Shown here: one piece after another, positions 36,450 through 48,375 of the stretch
How positions within the stretch are numbered: position 1 is the first letter of the stretch
How the letters are laid out: each line of letters opens with the position of its first letter
Assembly (NCBI RefSeq): GCF_023856365.1
Contig: NC_064537.1
Coordinates: 1,462,001-1,526,000 of the forward strand
Origin: Brienomyrus brachyistius
Lineage: Eukaryota; Chordata; Actinopteri; Osteoglossiformes; Mormyridae
Reading direction: 5' to 3'
DNA: 64,000 bases
The notes under the pieces: generated by a model
What the model was told of the DNA's origin: nothing
Databases searched by the model: none
Seen by the model: the letters and a program-made list of their open reading frames with translations, nothing else
Made by a program: the position numbers and the translations under genes

Positions 36450-37295
36450 CTCAAGTGCCTGTACTGCACCTACACACAAGTTTCTGTACAGGCCAGTCAA
36501 GTTCTTCCACAGCAAACTCACCCAACCACGTCTTTATGGACCTTGCGTCGTGCGCTGGAGCACAGTCATGCTGGAACATAAAGGGCCTTCCTTCCCCAAA
36601 CTGTTCCCATAAAGTTGGAAGCATAGAATTGTCCAAAATGTCTTGCTATGCTGAAGCATTTAGAGTCCCCTTCATTGGAACTAAGAGGCCTTATCTAACC
36701 CCACACCATTATCTGTCCTCCACCAGACTTTACAGTTGGCACAATGCAGTCAGGCAGGTAACATTCTCCTGGCATCCGCCAAACCCAGACTCATCCATCA
36801 GATTACACCACTGCATTGGTATTGCTCTTGCTAATGTAAGGCTTGCATGCAGCTGCTCAGCCATGGAAGCCCATTCCATGAAGCTCCCAGTGCACAGTTT
36901 TTGTGCTGCGGTTAATGCCAGAGGGAGTTTGGGACTGTGCAGTCAGTGAGACAATACAGAGTTGGTGACTCTCATGCACGATGCGCCTCAGCAATCAGTG
37001 CCCCTCATTTGCTCATCCTGAGTTTCTCTTGTTCCTAAACGCTTCCACTTGGCAATAATACCGCTTACAGTTGACCATGGAATATCTATCAGGGAGGAAA
37101 TTGCAGTAACTGGGTTATTGCAAAGGTGGCGTGCCATGACAGCACCACGCTTGAACTCACTGAGCTCATCAGAACGGCCCATTCTTTCACAAATGTTTGT
37201 AAACCTGACTGTATGACTGGGTGCTTGATTTTATACACCTGAGGCAATGAGACTGAATGAAACACCTGAATTCAATGATTAAGAGGTGTGTCCAT
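36450..37295 (-). pseudogene. Tc1/mariner transposase remnant, truncated and frameshifted
   Basis: Read on minus, the reading begins at about 37182 with MGRSDELSEFKRG and a helix-turn-helix segment (ISSLIDIPWSTVSGIIAKWK), the N-terminal DNA-binding domain of this Tc1 subfamily. After a large internal loss come a degraded DESGFGG region near 36790 (first catalytic Asp) and, in another frame, FQHDCAPAHDA (36540-36580, second Asp). The homology stops just before the expected catalytic Glu region. Sequence at 37230-37295 (GAATGAAACACCTGAATTCA) matches the usual terminal inverted-repeat side of such elements. Non-functional. Confidence 0.85.
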
Positions 37296-39800
37296 TTATC
37301 TGCAGATTCATATTGTTCATACCTGCACTTTCACATGTCGGAATTGCATATCTCACATCTACACACTGAACTGTCTGTACTGCATGAATCTCTGTTATAA
37401 AGACTCACCTGTCTGTACTGCACATACCTTGTCTGTTCTGAACATAGCTCTGTTCCACTCACATACCTGTCTATTCCGCACAGACCTCATACATACACAC
37501 TGTACACTGCACAGCTGCTGTTCTGCATGCTGAATGTATTATTCATTTCAGGCTCTCTTTATATAAATGCACATTTATCTTGATGAATGCTGATCTTCTT
37601 TAGGATGTTGCTGTTTCCGTGCTGGAGAGCAGGGCTATAGCATCAGTGGAGCCTGAAGGTCACAAATCCACCACGCTAAGCGAGAACCTCTGCCCGCTAT
37701 CCACTCCTTTAGAAGATCCAGTAAGGAACCGCAGCAGCATAGAGACTCCAGAGTGTGGGTCGGGAGGCCCGGGGGACAGTGACGCGCCTGTCCAACATTG
37801 AGGTACAGGACGGGCAGAGTGGAGTCCCTGGAGAACGTTCAGCAAGGCACGGCAAGACCATGCCGAGAGTCAGCCTGCTTAGGCCATTAGCCCGGTGGCC
37901 CATGGCACAATGCGGCCGGATCTGTCTGACTTCAGTGACATTTCAGTGACATTTAAATGAAATTTCAAAACAGTCTGACAGTTCACATATTTCGCCCTGG
38001 GGAGACACAGCAGTCCCCCGGCAATCATGGGAGGGGCATTCTCCAAAGCCCGTGTGATTGGCTGGGAGTCTGATACTTGGCAGGATCCATAGGGACCCCT
38101 GCAGTGGTTACCATAACTAACACTAATCCAGACTAGTCAGCCTGACTCCTTAACCAAGTCAATGCAGAGCACCAGAACAACTTGGCAAGAAGATCATGAC
38201 CAAATGCTGATTAATGAGTTTTCAGACTGTAGAATTTAGGAATAATAAATGCACTGAACTGGAAAGTCGGGTTAAGGGACTCTCTCCTGGCCAGTATGAC
38301 ATTTAAAATGTGCCCTGGCTCCCTGGGCCTCTTCCCACCCACTCACCTGCTCCTCTTCAGAGTTGGGGGGCACATTCGCATGCCTCTTCTGCTCCAGCTG
38401 TCCTTCTGTTGTGCGGGGGTACCGGCTGCAAGGAAAGGGGGGCCCAGCCAGAGCCATTTTCAACCCCTTTTCATCATCAAAGAAAGAGAAAGAGCGGAGG
38501 AGAGTCGTTATTTACAGGAGTGAAGTGGATGCCCCCTGTTGATGTTTACCTGAGGCTCTGGTGCATTAGAGCAGCCATGTGGGTAAATGTGGGCTCACCC
38601 CTTCCTTTATCAAACTTCCTCCTTTTTCTTTTTTGAGGAGCAAAATTCACAGGAGCCTCCATTTAACGGAAATCTAAAGCAGCCTGCTCTTTCCTCTGCC
38701 GGGGTTACCCTCCCGGAATGGTTTCCACGCATGAATAATTCACACCTCCCCCTGGTATTTAAAGCATTTACAAACAAAATTCAGCACATACAAAATGTCA
38801 GCCATATGTATGGCAACCATATGCATGTGGGCGCCAACATGGCGGCAGGTGGCAGAGGGCACGCTTCACCGCTGCCTACCTGAGCTCACGGGAAACCGAG
38901 CAGGGACGCTTTTGCTGACAGGGGCACACAAGTCTCCTTCTATAAGGTCAGCTGCTCTCCTAGTGCTGGATGGTCAATGGGGTGCAATCCCCCAGACGCC
39001 CTCTAGGAGTCACTGTGGCAGGAAAACGCACAGCAATGGTGGGGGAACGTTGCATCAGGAATAACCTGCCAGCTCAACACCCGCCGAAAAGAACAGGAAA
39101 ACACCTTCGAAATGCTTTAGCATGCCATCTCAGAAATATGTCTTGCTAACTTCAGCATCGTGTTACTATTGTCGAAAAGATGTGGCTTCTATTGTTGAAA
39201 AGCCGATAAGAATTTCAACTATTTCCAGGGGAAGGGAAATATAGCCCACTAAAAAATGCAAAGTGCAGAAAGCAGGCAGGGAGGCTAAATGGAGGATGGC
39301 TGTACACAGATGCCAGGAGCGTTTGACGTGTTTATGTTACATTTGTGTTGTGCAGATTCAGCCCAAATGCGCTGGCTGGCACAGACACGTGAGGAAAGCA
39401 GAGCTCCTGCTCGGCTCCCAGATCCGCGCGGAGCTCCCCCTTACGGAAGTGCGTGAGTGCTCCTCTGACAGCCCAGGGAAGAGGGTGTGGCCCCGTTAAA
39501 TACCTCCGCTGCTGGGGGCAGAATTGCTAAGGTCTATGGGAAGAGTTTGTTTTGGGACACAAAGGGTGTGAAAGTATTAAGGAGAATCGGTCACATTTGT
39601 CTTTCCTGTGCCAGTGTGGATTAGTGACAGATTTTGTCATTATGACAGATTATATAGCAGCACTTGTCTTCAAAGAACTTCCAATAAGCATTTTTTGGCC
39701 TTAATTAGTTCTTTTTTTTCTACTCTTCTCTCCCATGATTCAAACTTCTCCTCTCATAAGTCAAACTCAGTGTCTCATCCCTCTGAGTCAAGCCTGTCCT
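37296..39800. other. Intergenic, no supported gene
   Basis: A 2.5-kb stretch without clear tandem arrays. Frames of 60-108 codons (for example 38310-38636 and 37619-37801) carry no recognised domain. A real exon of a gene lying outside the window cannot be excluded but is not supported. Confidence 0.4.
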
Positions 39801-39807
39801 GCTGTCA

Positions 39808-39815
39808 TGCATGGA

Positions 39816-39846
<31 letters not shown>
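39808..39846. repeat. 6-bp tandem repeat (GGGCAT)n
   Basis: Five to six ATGGGC units. Confidence 0.93.
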
Positions 39847-40600
39847 GGCCAGAGATGCAAAAGGAGGAGGAGGAGGAGAGAAAAGAGAAATAAGCTTGCA
39901 GGAGGGGATGATATTGCCAAGACTCTGCTGACTTGGACACATCCTGCAAAGATTTACACTGCACAGTGGATTCTGAACCAGTACTGGGTCTGTTGACGTG
40001 GCAACCACTTCCCTAGGTGTAATTGGACGGTGCAGTTTAAATAAGAAACCCCCACCTTCTCCTGCATCCCCAAACTCCAGCCTCCCTCCAGAACGAGCTC
40101 CAGTTACCGGGCACTGCTCTAACATTGTTAAGACTATAATGAGCTTTAATTGGGAGGCTATCTTAATGCAAAGCCTTAATTTCTTCTGATTAAAGACTTT
40201 ATTTGATTTTCAAATAGACTTTGCTAATCTTGCCCACATGGACGAGGAAGACGGAGAAAGGGAGGGTGCTGATGGGGGGAAATAATGATGATAGTGGGAA
40301 GAGCAATGAGGACTTAGAAAAAAGAGAGATGTGAACAAGGAAAGAAATGCAGGGTGAGTAAGTAAAGAATATGAAAACATGAAAGTACAGCACAAGTCAA
40401 TTTAAACATGGAAGAGTGGAATGAAAATTCCCAGAAAAGTCAAGTCAAATATGAAGTACGATCCATCCATACATTCAAATTGGTTGTAGTGGAAGAAACT
40501 GCAATAAATAGAGTATAATACATAAAAAACATATAATGGATCATGAGCATAAGACAAAAATAAATAGTTTTTGTAGAGAGAAGAAGAGTCTATGGTGAGG
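39847..40600. other. Intergenic, no supported gene
   Basis: Purine-rich start (39855-39890), then AT-rich sequence. No gene seen. Confidence 0.4.
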
Positions 40601-40604
40601 CTCG

Positions 40605-41188
40605 GAGAGGAGTGAAGCCTGCGGCAGAGAGGCAGGGAGAGGAAGCCGAACGGTGACATCAGAGAGGAGTGAAGCCTGCGGCAGAGAGGCAGGGAGAGGA
40701 AGCCGAACGGTGACATCAGAGAGGAGTGAAGCCTGCGGCAGAGAGGCAGGGAGAGGAAGCCGAACGGTGACATCAGAGAGGAGTGAAGCCTGCGGCAGAG
40801 AGGCAGGGAGAGGAAGCCGAACGGTGACATCAGAGCGGAGTGAAGCCTGCGGCAGAGAGGCAGGGAGAGGAAGCCGAACGGTGACATCAGAGCGGAGTGA
40901 AGCCTGCGGCAGAGAGGCAGGGAGAGGAAGCCGAACGGTGACATCAGAGCGGAGTGAAGCCTGCGGCAGAGAGGCAGGGAGAGGAAGCCGAACGGTGACA
41001 TCAGAGCGGAGTGAAGCCTGCGGCAGAGAGGCAGGGAGAGGAAGCCGAACGGTGACATCAGAGAGGAGTGAAGCCTGCGGCAGAGAGGCAGGGAGAGGAA
41101 GCCGAACGGTGACATCAGAGAGGAGTGAAGCCTGCGGCAGAGAGGCAGGGAGAGGAAGCCGAACGGTGACATCAGAGAGGAGTGAAAC
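40605..41188. repeat. 57-bp minisatellite, 10 highly homogeneous copies
   Basis: The unit is AGAGGAGTGAAGCCTGCGGC followed by AGAGAGGCAGGGAGAGGAAG and CCGAACGGTGACATCAG. The only recurrent difference is AGAGAGG versus AGAGCGG, and the four C-bearing units are contiguous in the middle, implying recent unequal exchange. A 19-residue periodic frame is open in several frames on both strands; I see no gene support. Confidence 0.96.
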
Positions 41189-41420
41189 TATGACACAGAG
41201 CCATGAACCTGGGCAGAGCAACACCAACATCCCTGTTTATGTCTAATCACTCTGCTGCACCCCACGTCTGGACCATTCGCCATCTGCGAGTGTACCATCG
41301 ATGACAACTTAATTCGCCTGCAGTCTGGAGCATCACCCCCCAACCTCCGGCCAGAATTCTGTTCCCATTCTTCCTTCAAAGGTGTCAGTGTGCCCTGCGC
41401 TTGATCACTTCACTCTTACA

Positions 41421-41423
<3 letters not shown>

Positions 41424-41469
<46 letters not shown>

Positions 41470-41570
41470 TGGTAATTATATATTTATGAGGACTCTCCAT
41501 TCATTTCTATGGGGTTATCCCAATATGATGACCTTACCTGACTGTGGTTAAATTCTCCCTTGCTGAGTTA
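41424..41570. mobile_element. (CA)n plus MITE fragment of the 14044 family
   Basis: A (CA)n run at 41424-41466 abuts GGTTGGTAATTATATATTTATGAG and CCATTCATTTCTATGGGGTT, which match the outer part of the element family at 14044 and 59365. Only one end remains. Confidence 0.7.
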
Positions 41571-42175
41571 CATGTCAGGTCAACACTAAATGAGGAACTG
41601 CATCACAAAACAAAGCACTCCTAGATACCCAGGCCCTCCCTCTACACACAACAAAACGGACCCTCACCCAGGGAGTAATGGAGTGTGCATGTCTTGACAT
41701 GGATGATGATGGAGGGCTTGGTGGGTAGGAGCCGAGTCCCTTTATAGGACTAATCAAAGTGCTCACAGAGGACTTCAGGTCTGCGTAACGAGTCTGATGC
41801 GATGCACATTCCCTACCAGCCTCGGCTGGCAGCTGAAAGCTCATTCCACTAATTTGCCAATTAGTTGTCGGGCATAATTAGGGAAATCGTTGTGCAAAAC
41901 TCCATTGGCTATTCCCCAAACCCCCCCCCCCCCTCTTCTTCATCAACCAAGCCTAAACTGCTTGTTTGAGAACATGCAAAAATGGAAAGCAGATGTAAAA
42001 AAAGAAAGTGGCTGTCCTCTTCCGGAGCATGACCGAGCTTTTCTGTATTCTCATCACCCATTGCAGTGACTCCTGAACTGCGAGCTCATTTGGACTAATT
42101 ACTATAGACTCAGTAACTGAATGAGATGCTTGAAGAGTGCGTGCTAAAGCCTCAGTAACAAACCTCTGTGTTTGT
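41571..42175. other. Intergenic, no supported gene
   Basis: A C13 homopolymer lies near 41921-41933. No gene or transposon was recognised. Confidence 0.4.
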
Positions 42176-42179
42176 GTGA

Positions 42180-42835
42180 GGAAGACTCGGCCTCTGTTTG
42201 TCCCTGTGAGGAAGCCTGGCTGTAAGTTTGTGCTTGAGAGGAAGGTTTAGTCTGTGTTTATGCCTGAGAGGAAGACTGGGTCTGTGTTTATGCCTGAGAC
42301 GAAGACTGGGTCTGTGTTTATGCCTGAGACGAAGACTGGGTCTGTGTTTATGCCTGAGACGAAGACTGGGTCTGAGTTTGTGCTTGAGAGGAAGGTCTAG
42401 TTTGTGTTTATGCCTGAGACGAAGACTGGGTCTGAGTTTGTGCCTGAGAGGAAGACTGGGTCTGAGTTTGTGCCTGAGACGAAGACTGGGTCTGTGATTA
42501 TGCCTGAGAGGAAGGTTTAGTCTGTGTTTATGCCTGAGAGGAAGACTGGGTCTGTGTTTATGCCTGAGAGGAAGACTGGGTCTGTGTTTATGCCTGAGAG
42601 GAAGACTGGGTCTGTGTTTATGCCTGAGAGGAATGTTTAGTCTGTGTTTATGCCTGAGACGAAGACTGGGTCTGTGTTTATGCCTGAGAGTTAGGTTTAG
42701 TCTGTGTTTATGCCTGAGAGGAAGACTGGGTCTGTGTTTATGCTTGAGAGGAAGGTTTAGTCTGTGTGTATGCCTGAGAGGAAGAATGGGTCTGAGTTTG
42801 TGCCTGAGACGAAGACTGGGTCGGTGTTTCCACTC
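42180..42835. repeat. 30-bp minisatellite, about 22 copies
   Basis: The unit is GAAGACTGGGTCTGTGTTTA followed by TGCCTGAGAG. Alternating unit types (AGGTTTAG versus AGACTGGG, GAGTTTG versus TGTTTA) recur. The 30-bp period keeps a minus-strand frame open from 43024 to 42152 (290 codons) with a 10-residue repeat and a Lys/Glu-rich non-repetitive N-terminus of about 65 residues. No homology is recognised and I do not call it a gene. Confidence 0.93.
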
Positions 42836-43062
42836 GTACCAAACAAAGTGGGTGTTTGATATTCTTTGTTTTTCAGCCAGTGTATGTTTTCCACCAGATT
42901 TTCTGTTTTCAGCCTCAACTTCCTCCTTCATCATGGTTGCTGTCTTCCTTTGCTCCTCTTTTTTTCCATCCTTCCTCATGATTCTGTCTTTTTTTTTCTC
43001 CTCTGCCTCACCATCCTTCCTCATGGTTGCTGTCTTCCTTACTCCTCTTCCTCTCTAAACTA

Positions 43063-43348
43063 CACTGAACAAAAATATAAACGCAACACTTTTGTTTTTG
43101 CTCCCATTTTTCATGAGATGGACTTAAAGATCTACAATTCATTCCAGATACACAATATTACCATTTCTCTCAAACATTTCTCACAAATCAGTCTAAATGT
43201 GTGATAGTGAGCACTTCTGCTTTGCTGAGATAATCCATCCCACCTCACAGGTGTGCCACATCAAGATGCTGATCTGACATCATGGGTAGTGCACAGGTGT
43301 ACCTTATACTGCCCACAATAAAAGGCCACCCTGGAATGTGCAGTTTTG
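43063..43348. repeat. Left terminal inverted repeat of the Tc1-family element
   Basis: About 286 bp, from CACTGAAC to GGAATGTGCAGTTTT, mirrored at 43947-44231. Confidence 0.93.
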
Positions 43349-43360
43349 TCTCACAGCAAA

Positions 43361-43912
43361 ATGCCACAGATGCCACAAGCATTGAGGGAGCGTGCAATTG
43401 GCATGCTGACAGCAGGAATGTCAACCAGATCTGTTGCTCGTGCATTGAATGTTCATTTCTCAACCATAAGCCGTCTCCAAAGGCGTTTCAGAGAATATGG
43501 CAGTACATCCAACCGGCCTCACAACCGCAGACCACGTGTAACCACACCAGCCCAGGACCTCCACATCCAGCAGGTTCACCTCCAAGATCGTCTGAGACCA
43601 GCCACTCAGACAGATAATGCACGGCCCCATGTTGCAAGGATCTGTACACAGTTCTTGGAAGCTGAAAATGTCCCAGTTCTTGCATGGCCAGCATACTCAC
43701 CGGACATGTCACCCGTTGAGCATGTTTGGGATGTGCTTGACCGGCGTATACGACAGCGTGTACCAGTTCCCACTAATATCCAACAACTTCGCACAGCCAT
43801 TGAAGAGGAGTGGACCAACATTCCACAGGCCACAATTGACAATCTGATAAACTCTATGCGAAGAAGATGTGTTGCATTGCATGAGGCAAATGGTGGTCAC
43901 ACCAGATACTGA
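43361..43912 (+). pseudogene. Tc1-family transposase with in-frame central deletion (183 aa)
   Basis: The reading frame runs from ATG 43361 to the stop ending at 43912. Residues 1-70 hold the paired-type helix-turn-helix DNA-binding region (ARALNVHFSTISRLQRRFRE). The frame then jumps near 43608-43616 from the inter-domain region straight to DNARPHVA. The last part keeps the second Asp of that motif and, exactly 34 residues later, the Glu in SPVEHVWD, so the family is DD34E. The segment with the first catalytic Asp (roughly 150 residues) is missing. Full-length relatives are about 340 residues. The protein should bind DNA but not catalyse transposition. Confidence 0.9.
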
Positions 43913-43946
43913 CCGGTTCTGAGTCCCCAGACCCCCAATAAAGCAA

Positions 43947-44231
43947 AAAACTGCACATTCCAGGGTGGCCTTTTATTGTGGGCAGTATAAGGTACACCTG
44001 TGCACTACCCATGATGTCAGATCAGCATCTTGATGTGGCACACCTGTGAGGTGGGATGGATTATCTCAGCAAAGCAGAAGTGCTCACTATCACACATTTA
44101 GACTGATTTGTGAGAAATGTTTGAGAGAAATGGTAATATTGTGTATCTGGAATGAATTGTAGGTCTTTAAGTCCATCTCATGAAAAATGGGAGCAGAAAC
44201 AAGAGTGTTGCGTTTATATTTTTGTTCAGTA
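43947..44231. repeat. Right terminal inverted repeat of the Tc1-family element
   Basis: Begins AACTGCACATTCCAGGGTGG and ends TTTTTGTTCAGTA; reverse complement of 43063-43348. Confidence 0.93.
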
Positions 44232-44859
44232 TATATTCTCTATTATTCACCATTCTCTTCTTTTACTCTCCTGTCCCTCACTCCCTGACTCTACCTGATT
44301 GTTCCTACTAGAAGCCTGGACTGTGATTTACCAACACTGTCATTTATATATCTGTGTATTTTTTTCTTATTCTCCATTTCTTTTGTTACCTATTTTATTC
44401 ATTCTTCAAACCCATGCCACCCCCCTTCACCATTTTAGCCAGGGGGAGGGAGGGAGTGTTATGTGATTGTATTACAGTTTTGTACACTGGATTTAATGTC
44501 ATTACATCCCCTTTGTCCCTCAAACATGCACACAAACAATCATAAACTATCCTCATCTCAGGGTCCTGTACTTCAAAAGTAATCTAACACTCTAACCCTC
44601 AGGCCTCGACTGTAGCTACCACTTGGTACTGAATTACATCCTTCAGATCCATAGTAGTGCTTCAAGCAGCACTCCACACTAGCCCATTAACCCCAGGTCC
44701 AAGGTCTAGTGTCTCAAGACTAATTCACAGCCCATAAGTCCAGAACCAACTACTGCAGCCACTATACTGCTTACTCAGGTCCAGAGCCCAATGCGCTTAT
44801 TACAAGTCAACAATGATACAACACACACGCATTGATCCACAACTCTGTGCTGCTATTAC
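44232..44859. other. Intergenic, no supported gene
   Basis: Pyrimidine-rich at 44235-44420, then mixed sequence. No coding trace. Confidence 0.4.
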
Positions 44860-45515
44860 ACTCAACATGTTATAGCAATCACCAGGTTACAGCAGTCCAC
44901 ATCTCTTAGTGTTACTCCATACTACTGTTATACTCAATATGTTACAGCCCTTGGGGTCAGAGTGTGCAATTCATAGTGTTACTGCATACTACCATTATAC
45001 TCATTACGTTATAGCGCTTGGGTTCAGAGTATGCCGCTCCTAGTCTTACTCCATGCAACCATTATACTCATTACGTTATAGCGCTTGGGTTCAGAGTATG
45101 CCGCTCCTAGTCTTACTCCATGCAACCATTATACTCATTACGTTATAGCGCTTGGGTTCAGAGTATGCCGCTCCTAGTCTTACTCCATGCAACAATTATA
45201 CTCATTACGTTATAGCGCTTGGGTTCAGAGTATGCCGCTCCTAGACTTACTCCATGCAACCATTATACTCATTACGTTATAGCGCTTGGGTTCAGAGTAT
45301 GCCGCTCCTAGTCTTACTCCATGCAACCATTATACTCATTATGTTATAGCGCTTGGGTTCAGAGTATGCCACTCCTAGTCTTACTCCGTGCAACCATTAT
45401 ACTCATTACGTTACAGACCTCAGGCTCAAAGTATGCCACTCTTAGCATTACTTGACACTACTGTTATACTCATTACATTACAGCCCTCGGGTTCAGAGTT
45501 TGCCGCCCTAAATCT
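44860..45515. repeat. 67-bp tandem repeat, about 9-10 copies
   Basis: The unit is ACCATTATACTCATTACGTT followed by ATAGCGCTTGGGTTCAGAGT and ATGCCGCTCCTAGTCTTACTCCATGCA (shown in pieces). Central copies are nearly identical. The first and last two to three units (TGTTACAGCCCTTGGGGTCA and TTACAGACCTCAGGCTCAAA forms) are diverged. Confidence 0.93.
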
Positions 45516-46655
45516 TTCAGCAAAGTCCTTCCTGTTATGTTCTACATATTACATAAAGGACAGACAGGGAAATCGGATTAGAATGCATGTTCATATTTAT
45601 GAAAAGAGTACATCTCCATGGTTACCAATAAAAGATAGTGACTGAGTGTGTGAATTACAAATCACCATGGCGATGGCTGAAGGATAGTGTCTAAGTGTGA
45701 TAACCATCACTAAGCATGGAAGGCAAGCAAGCACAAGCTGACCCTCAGCCCCTCACTGCCATCACCACACTGTAAAAAAAAAAAGTTGAGTTAACTTAAA
45801 ATAATAAGGCAACCTATCACAAGCACTTTTATGAGTTAACTGAACAAACAGAGTCTGAAGACAAAGCAACTCAAAGTATTTTGTTAAAATCCTTAGTTCT
45901 CACAACATAAATATATTTGTTTACCTAACAGGTTGATCTATTATGCATTCATGATTATTTTCATAATTAGAATTTAATAAACCACAAAACAAATTTCTCT
46001 CTCTTTTTTTTTAATAGTTTGTCCGAACACATTACAATACAGTCTACCATATGCCATACACGTCTTCTGCATTAGGCATGTTTATAGAAAAATAGTACAG
46101 AAATGTTAATCATTGGAAATTTGTAAATTATAAAAACTACCACTTTTTTCAACATAAATTGAAAGATGAGCTCCAAAAAAATTAATATTTTGCCCAAAAA
46201 CCCGAAACCAACAAAAGTAAAAGCATCCGAGCAAAACCTCGAACCACAAAGCATTCTTATTCGGCAGAACAGCAAAGTACATAAAATCCAAAACAAGTAT
46301 ACGTCAAAATATACTAGATTCAAACACTGCATAAAGAATTTTGTATTATTTCGGCAGATCAACATTGAGAATACATTAACATCACATCTGAATAAACCTC
46401 AAACCTTAGTAAAGTATGATTCATATATAACATGAACTATTTTACTGCATGTAAGTGTATCAAAAAAAAAAATAGCTTGTACCGCTACTGCCAGATAAAA
46501 ACAAAAAACAAAACTCAAAGATTCAGTATTCGTTAAAGGTGCAAAGATTGAACCAAATTATACATTGTAATAAATCAGTATGTACTACTAAATTTTGATT
46601 GCAAAAATCATTGTCCCATTTGCCATAGCTCCAATAACATCCGCAAAATGGTCAG

Positions 46656-47713
46656 CTACAACAATTTTGATTTTAGTGACTGGACTCTCGCAGAGCAGGT
46701 ATCACCAAGATCCATAAAGATTTTCTGAATGACTTCAAAAGTATATTTCAGTTCTTTTGGGTATTCCTCATTGAGTGCATACAAGAGACCGAACAAGTAA
46801 GCAAAGGCTTCAGGCAGATCTGGAATATCCTGAAGAACAATGGCCTCTTCCAGGATTATTGCATGGTTGATCACAGTGGCCAGTGAAGCAGGAGTGCCAA
46901 CATCATCCTCAACCACAGTTAGGATTCCGATCTTTACACCTCTGGTGCTGTGGGCTTCAGGGTCAACGTCCTAGGAGATTAAGTGATAGGAGGGGGCATT
47001 AATTGACATGTAAACATAATTACTTATTGTTATTAGGGCTTGAGCAATGGTGGTGCTTGCAGCCCTAATTATTATTTTTATAATGTGCAAACAAAATGAA
47101 CAAATGTAATACTAAGCATGCTAACAAATTACAAATAAGGTATGAAAAGGGCAACATACCAGACACATCTTGAGCAAGAAAGCCGAATTTTCACGCAGAA
47201 TGAGTGGCAGTCCCTCAAGAGCTGCTCTTTTTCGGTGAGTGACAATATCACTGGCCTGAAAAAAAATAACAAAAGAAGAAAGTTTACAAAGGGTGCAGAT
47301 GCTTTACCGCCTTATAAGCCTTATGGATTAAATGGATCTCAAATTGATCATTTGTGGATTAATTGCACAATGCTTTCACAGTGGGGAACAATTATATAGT
47401 TTATAATTATTATACAATTATTCCTAAAATTCACCAGTTCAATTAGATTCCCACACAACACAGACGAAAGATATGCAAACTTGCTTTAATTACCCTATTC
47501 AGGAAGGTACTTCAGTATTTTAAATATGTGTATTGTATATTAAAGAATCTTAAAGAGTACCTGCTCATCCAGCTTGTCCAAAAGTGTCTTCATTTCTGGA
47601 CCCAATGAATCTCTTCTTTTTCTGTACAGTTTCAGGAGAGGTGCTGTATATTTATCAAGTGATTCGCTGAACTTTTTCAGGAGATCTATGTTACAGATCT
47701 GGAAGAACTCCAT
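46656..47713 (-). CDS. Three-coding-exon gene, 187 aa, SAMD3-like C-terminal-type protein of unknown function
   Basis: Coding exons on minus are 47713-47561, 47255-47160 and 46970-46656 (stop included). Introns obey GT-AG: donors CAG|GTACT and CTG|GTATG, acceptors TTTTTTCAG|GCC and CTCCTAG|GAC; all junctions are phase 0. The start ATG (47713) lies 6 nt inside its exon and the upstream exon candidate has only short closed frames. The product starts MEFFQICNIDLLKKF and contains HRKRAALEGLPLILRE and a long helical C-terminus (EEAIVLQDIPDLPEAFAYLF). I recall this sequence type from fish proteins annotated as sterile alpha motif domain-containing 3-like or uncharacterised; there is no SAM domain in the part seen. 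It has no membrane segment. It sits in a block bounded by CACTGTAAAAAA inverted ends. Confidence 0.75.
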
Positions 47714-47987
47714 GCAGATCTACATTTTTTAAAAACAACAACAACAACAACAAAACAGTATAAATAAACAGAACATTTTCCAATATAAAGTTCAGAATTT
47801 CCAAAAATAATTAAAAATATCAACAACCAAAAAGCTAGCGATTTCCAGCTTCCAGTCTTGAGGTAAGTTAAGTTGGCCTGGTTAGCCAGCGCCACAATAC
47901 AATTTATTGGCCGTTTAGTCGAGATAACCGAACGTCTCAAGTGATGTATATTGCCTGAATGTCACACGATGTTCTTGATATACTTAC

Positions 47988-48080
47988 AGTAGTTCCCACT
48001 GTCTGTTCCGCTGTCAAAACCGTTAAGAATACGCGCAACGTTTAAACAGTGCCGACAGGCATCCGGATAGACAGGACCTA
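47988..48080 (-). other. Probable 5' untranslated exon of the 46656-47713 gene
   Basis: On minus a good donor (ACT|GTAAGTAT) ends an exon at 47988. The only ATG seen upstream of it closes after six codons, consistent with an untranslated leader. The exon's 5' limit is not determined. Confidence 0.4.
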
Positions 48081-48375
48081 AAGTTAACGTTATATTCCTT
48101 GTTTTGCAAATGCATATGACTAGCACACGTCACGTTGCACTCATTGCAATACTCGTGTATTTTTTTTTTCAATAAACAAATGACAAATTCGCTGTTCAAA
48201 CATAAGCATTCAAAAGTCTAAATTAGTTAAAAAGCTAACATAACCCCGCGAAATCGTTAACAAGCAGCTACATTCGAATAGATAGTTATTTTGGGACACC
48301 AACATCCAAGCTTACACGTCAAATAATATAACGTTAAGTTAGATGATAATAAAAAAAGATTAATACATAACTTAC

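Larger units (their letters stand above)
43063..44231 (+). mobile_element. Tc1/mariner-family transposon, internally deleted, 1169 bp
   Basis: TA dinucleotides flank the element at 43061-43062 and 44232-44233, the standard Tc1/mariner target duplication. The termini start CACTGAACAAAAATATAAAC (left) and, reverse-complemented, TACTGAACAAAAATATAAAC (right). The inverted repeats are unusually long: 43063-43348 pairs with 43947-44231, with only scattered mismatches. Between them lies a shortened transposase frame. The high similarity of the two repeats suggests a fairly young copy that could be moved in trans. Confidence 0.95.

Noticed and set aside
37619..37949. Candidate exon in GC-richer sequence
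   Set aside because: No domain, no consistent splice pair and competing frames on both strands.
40541..41246. Frames of 197-256 codons with 19-residue repeats
   Set aside because: A direct consequence of a 57-bp unit without stops; equally open on both strands and no coding context.
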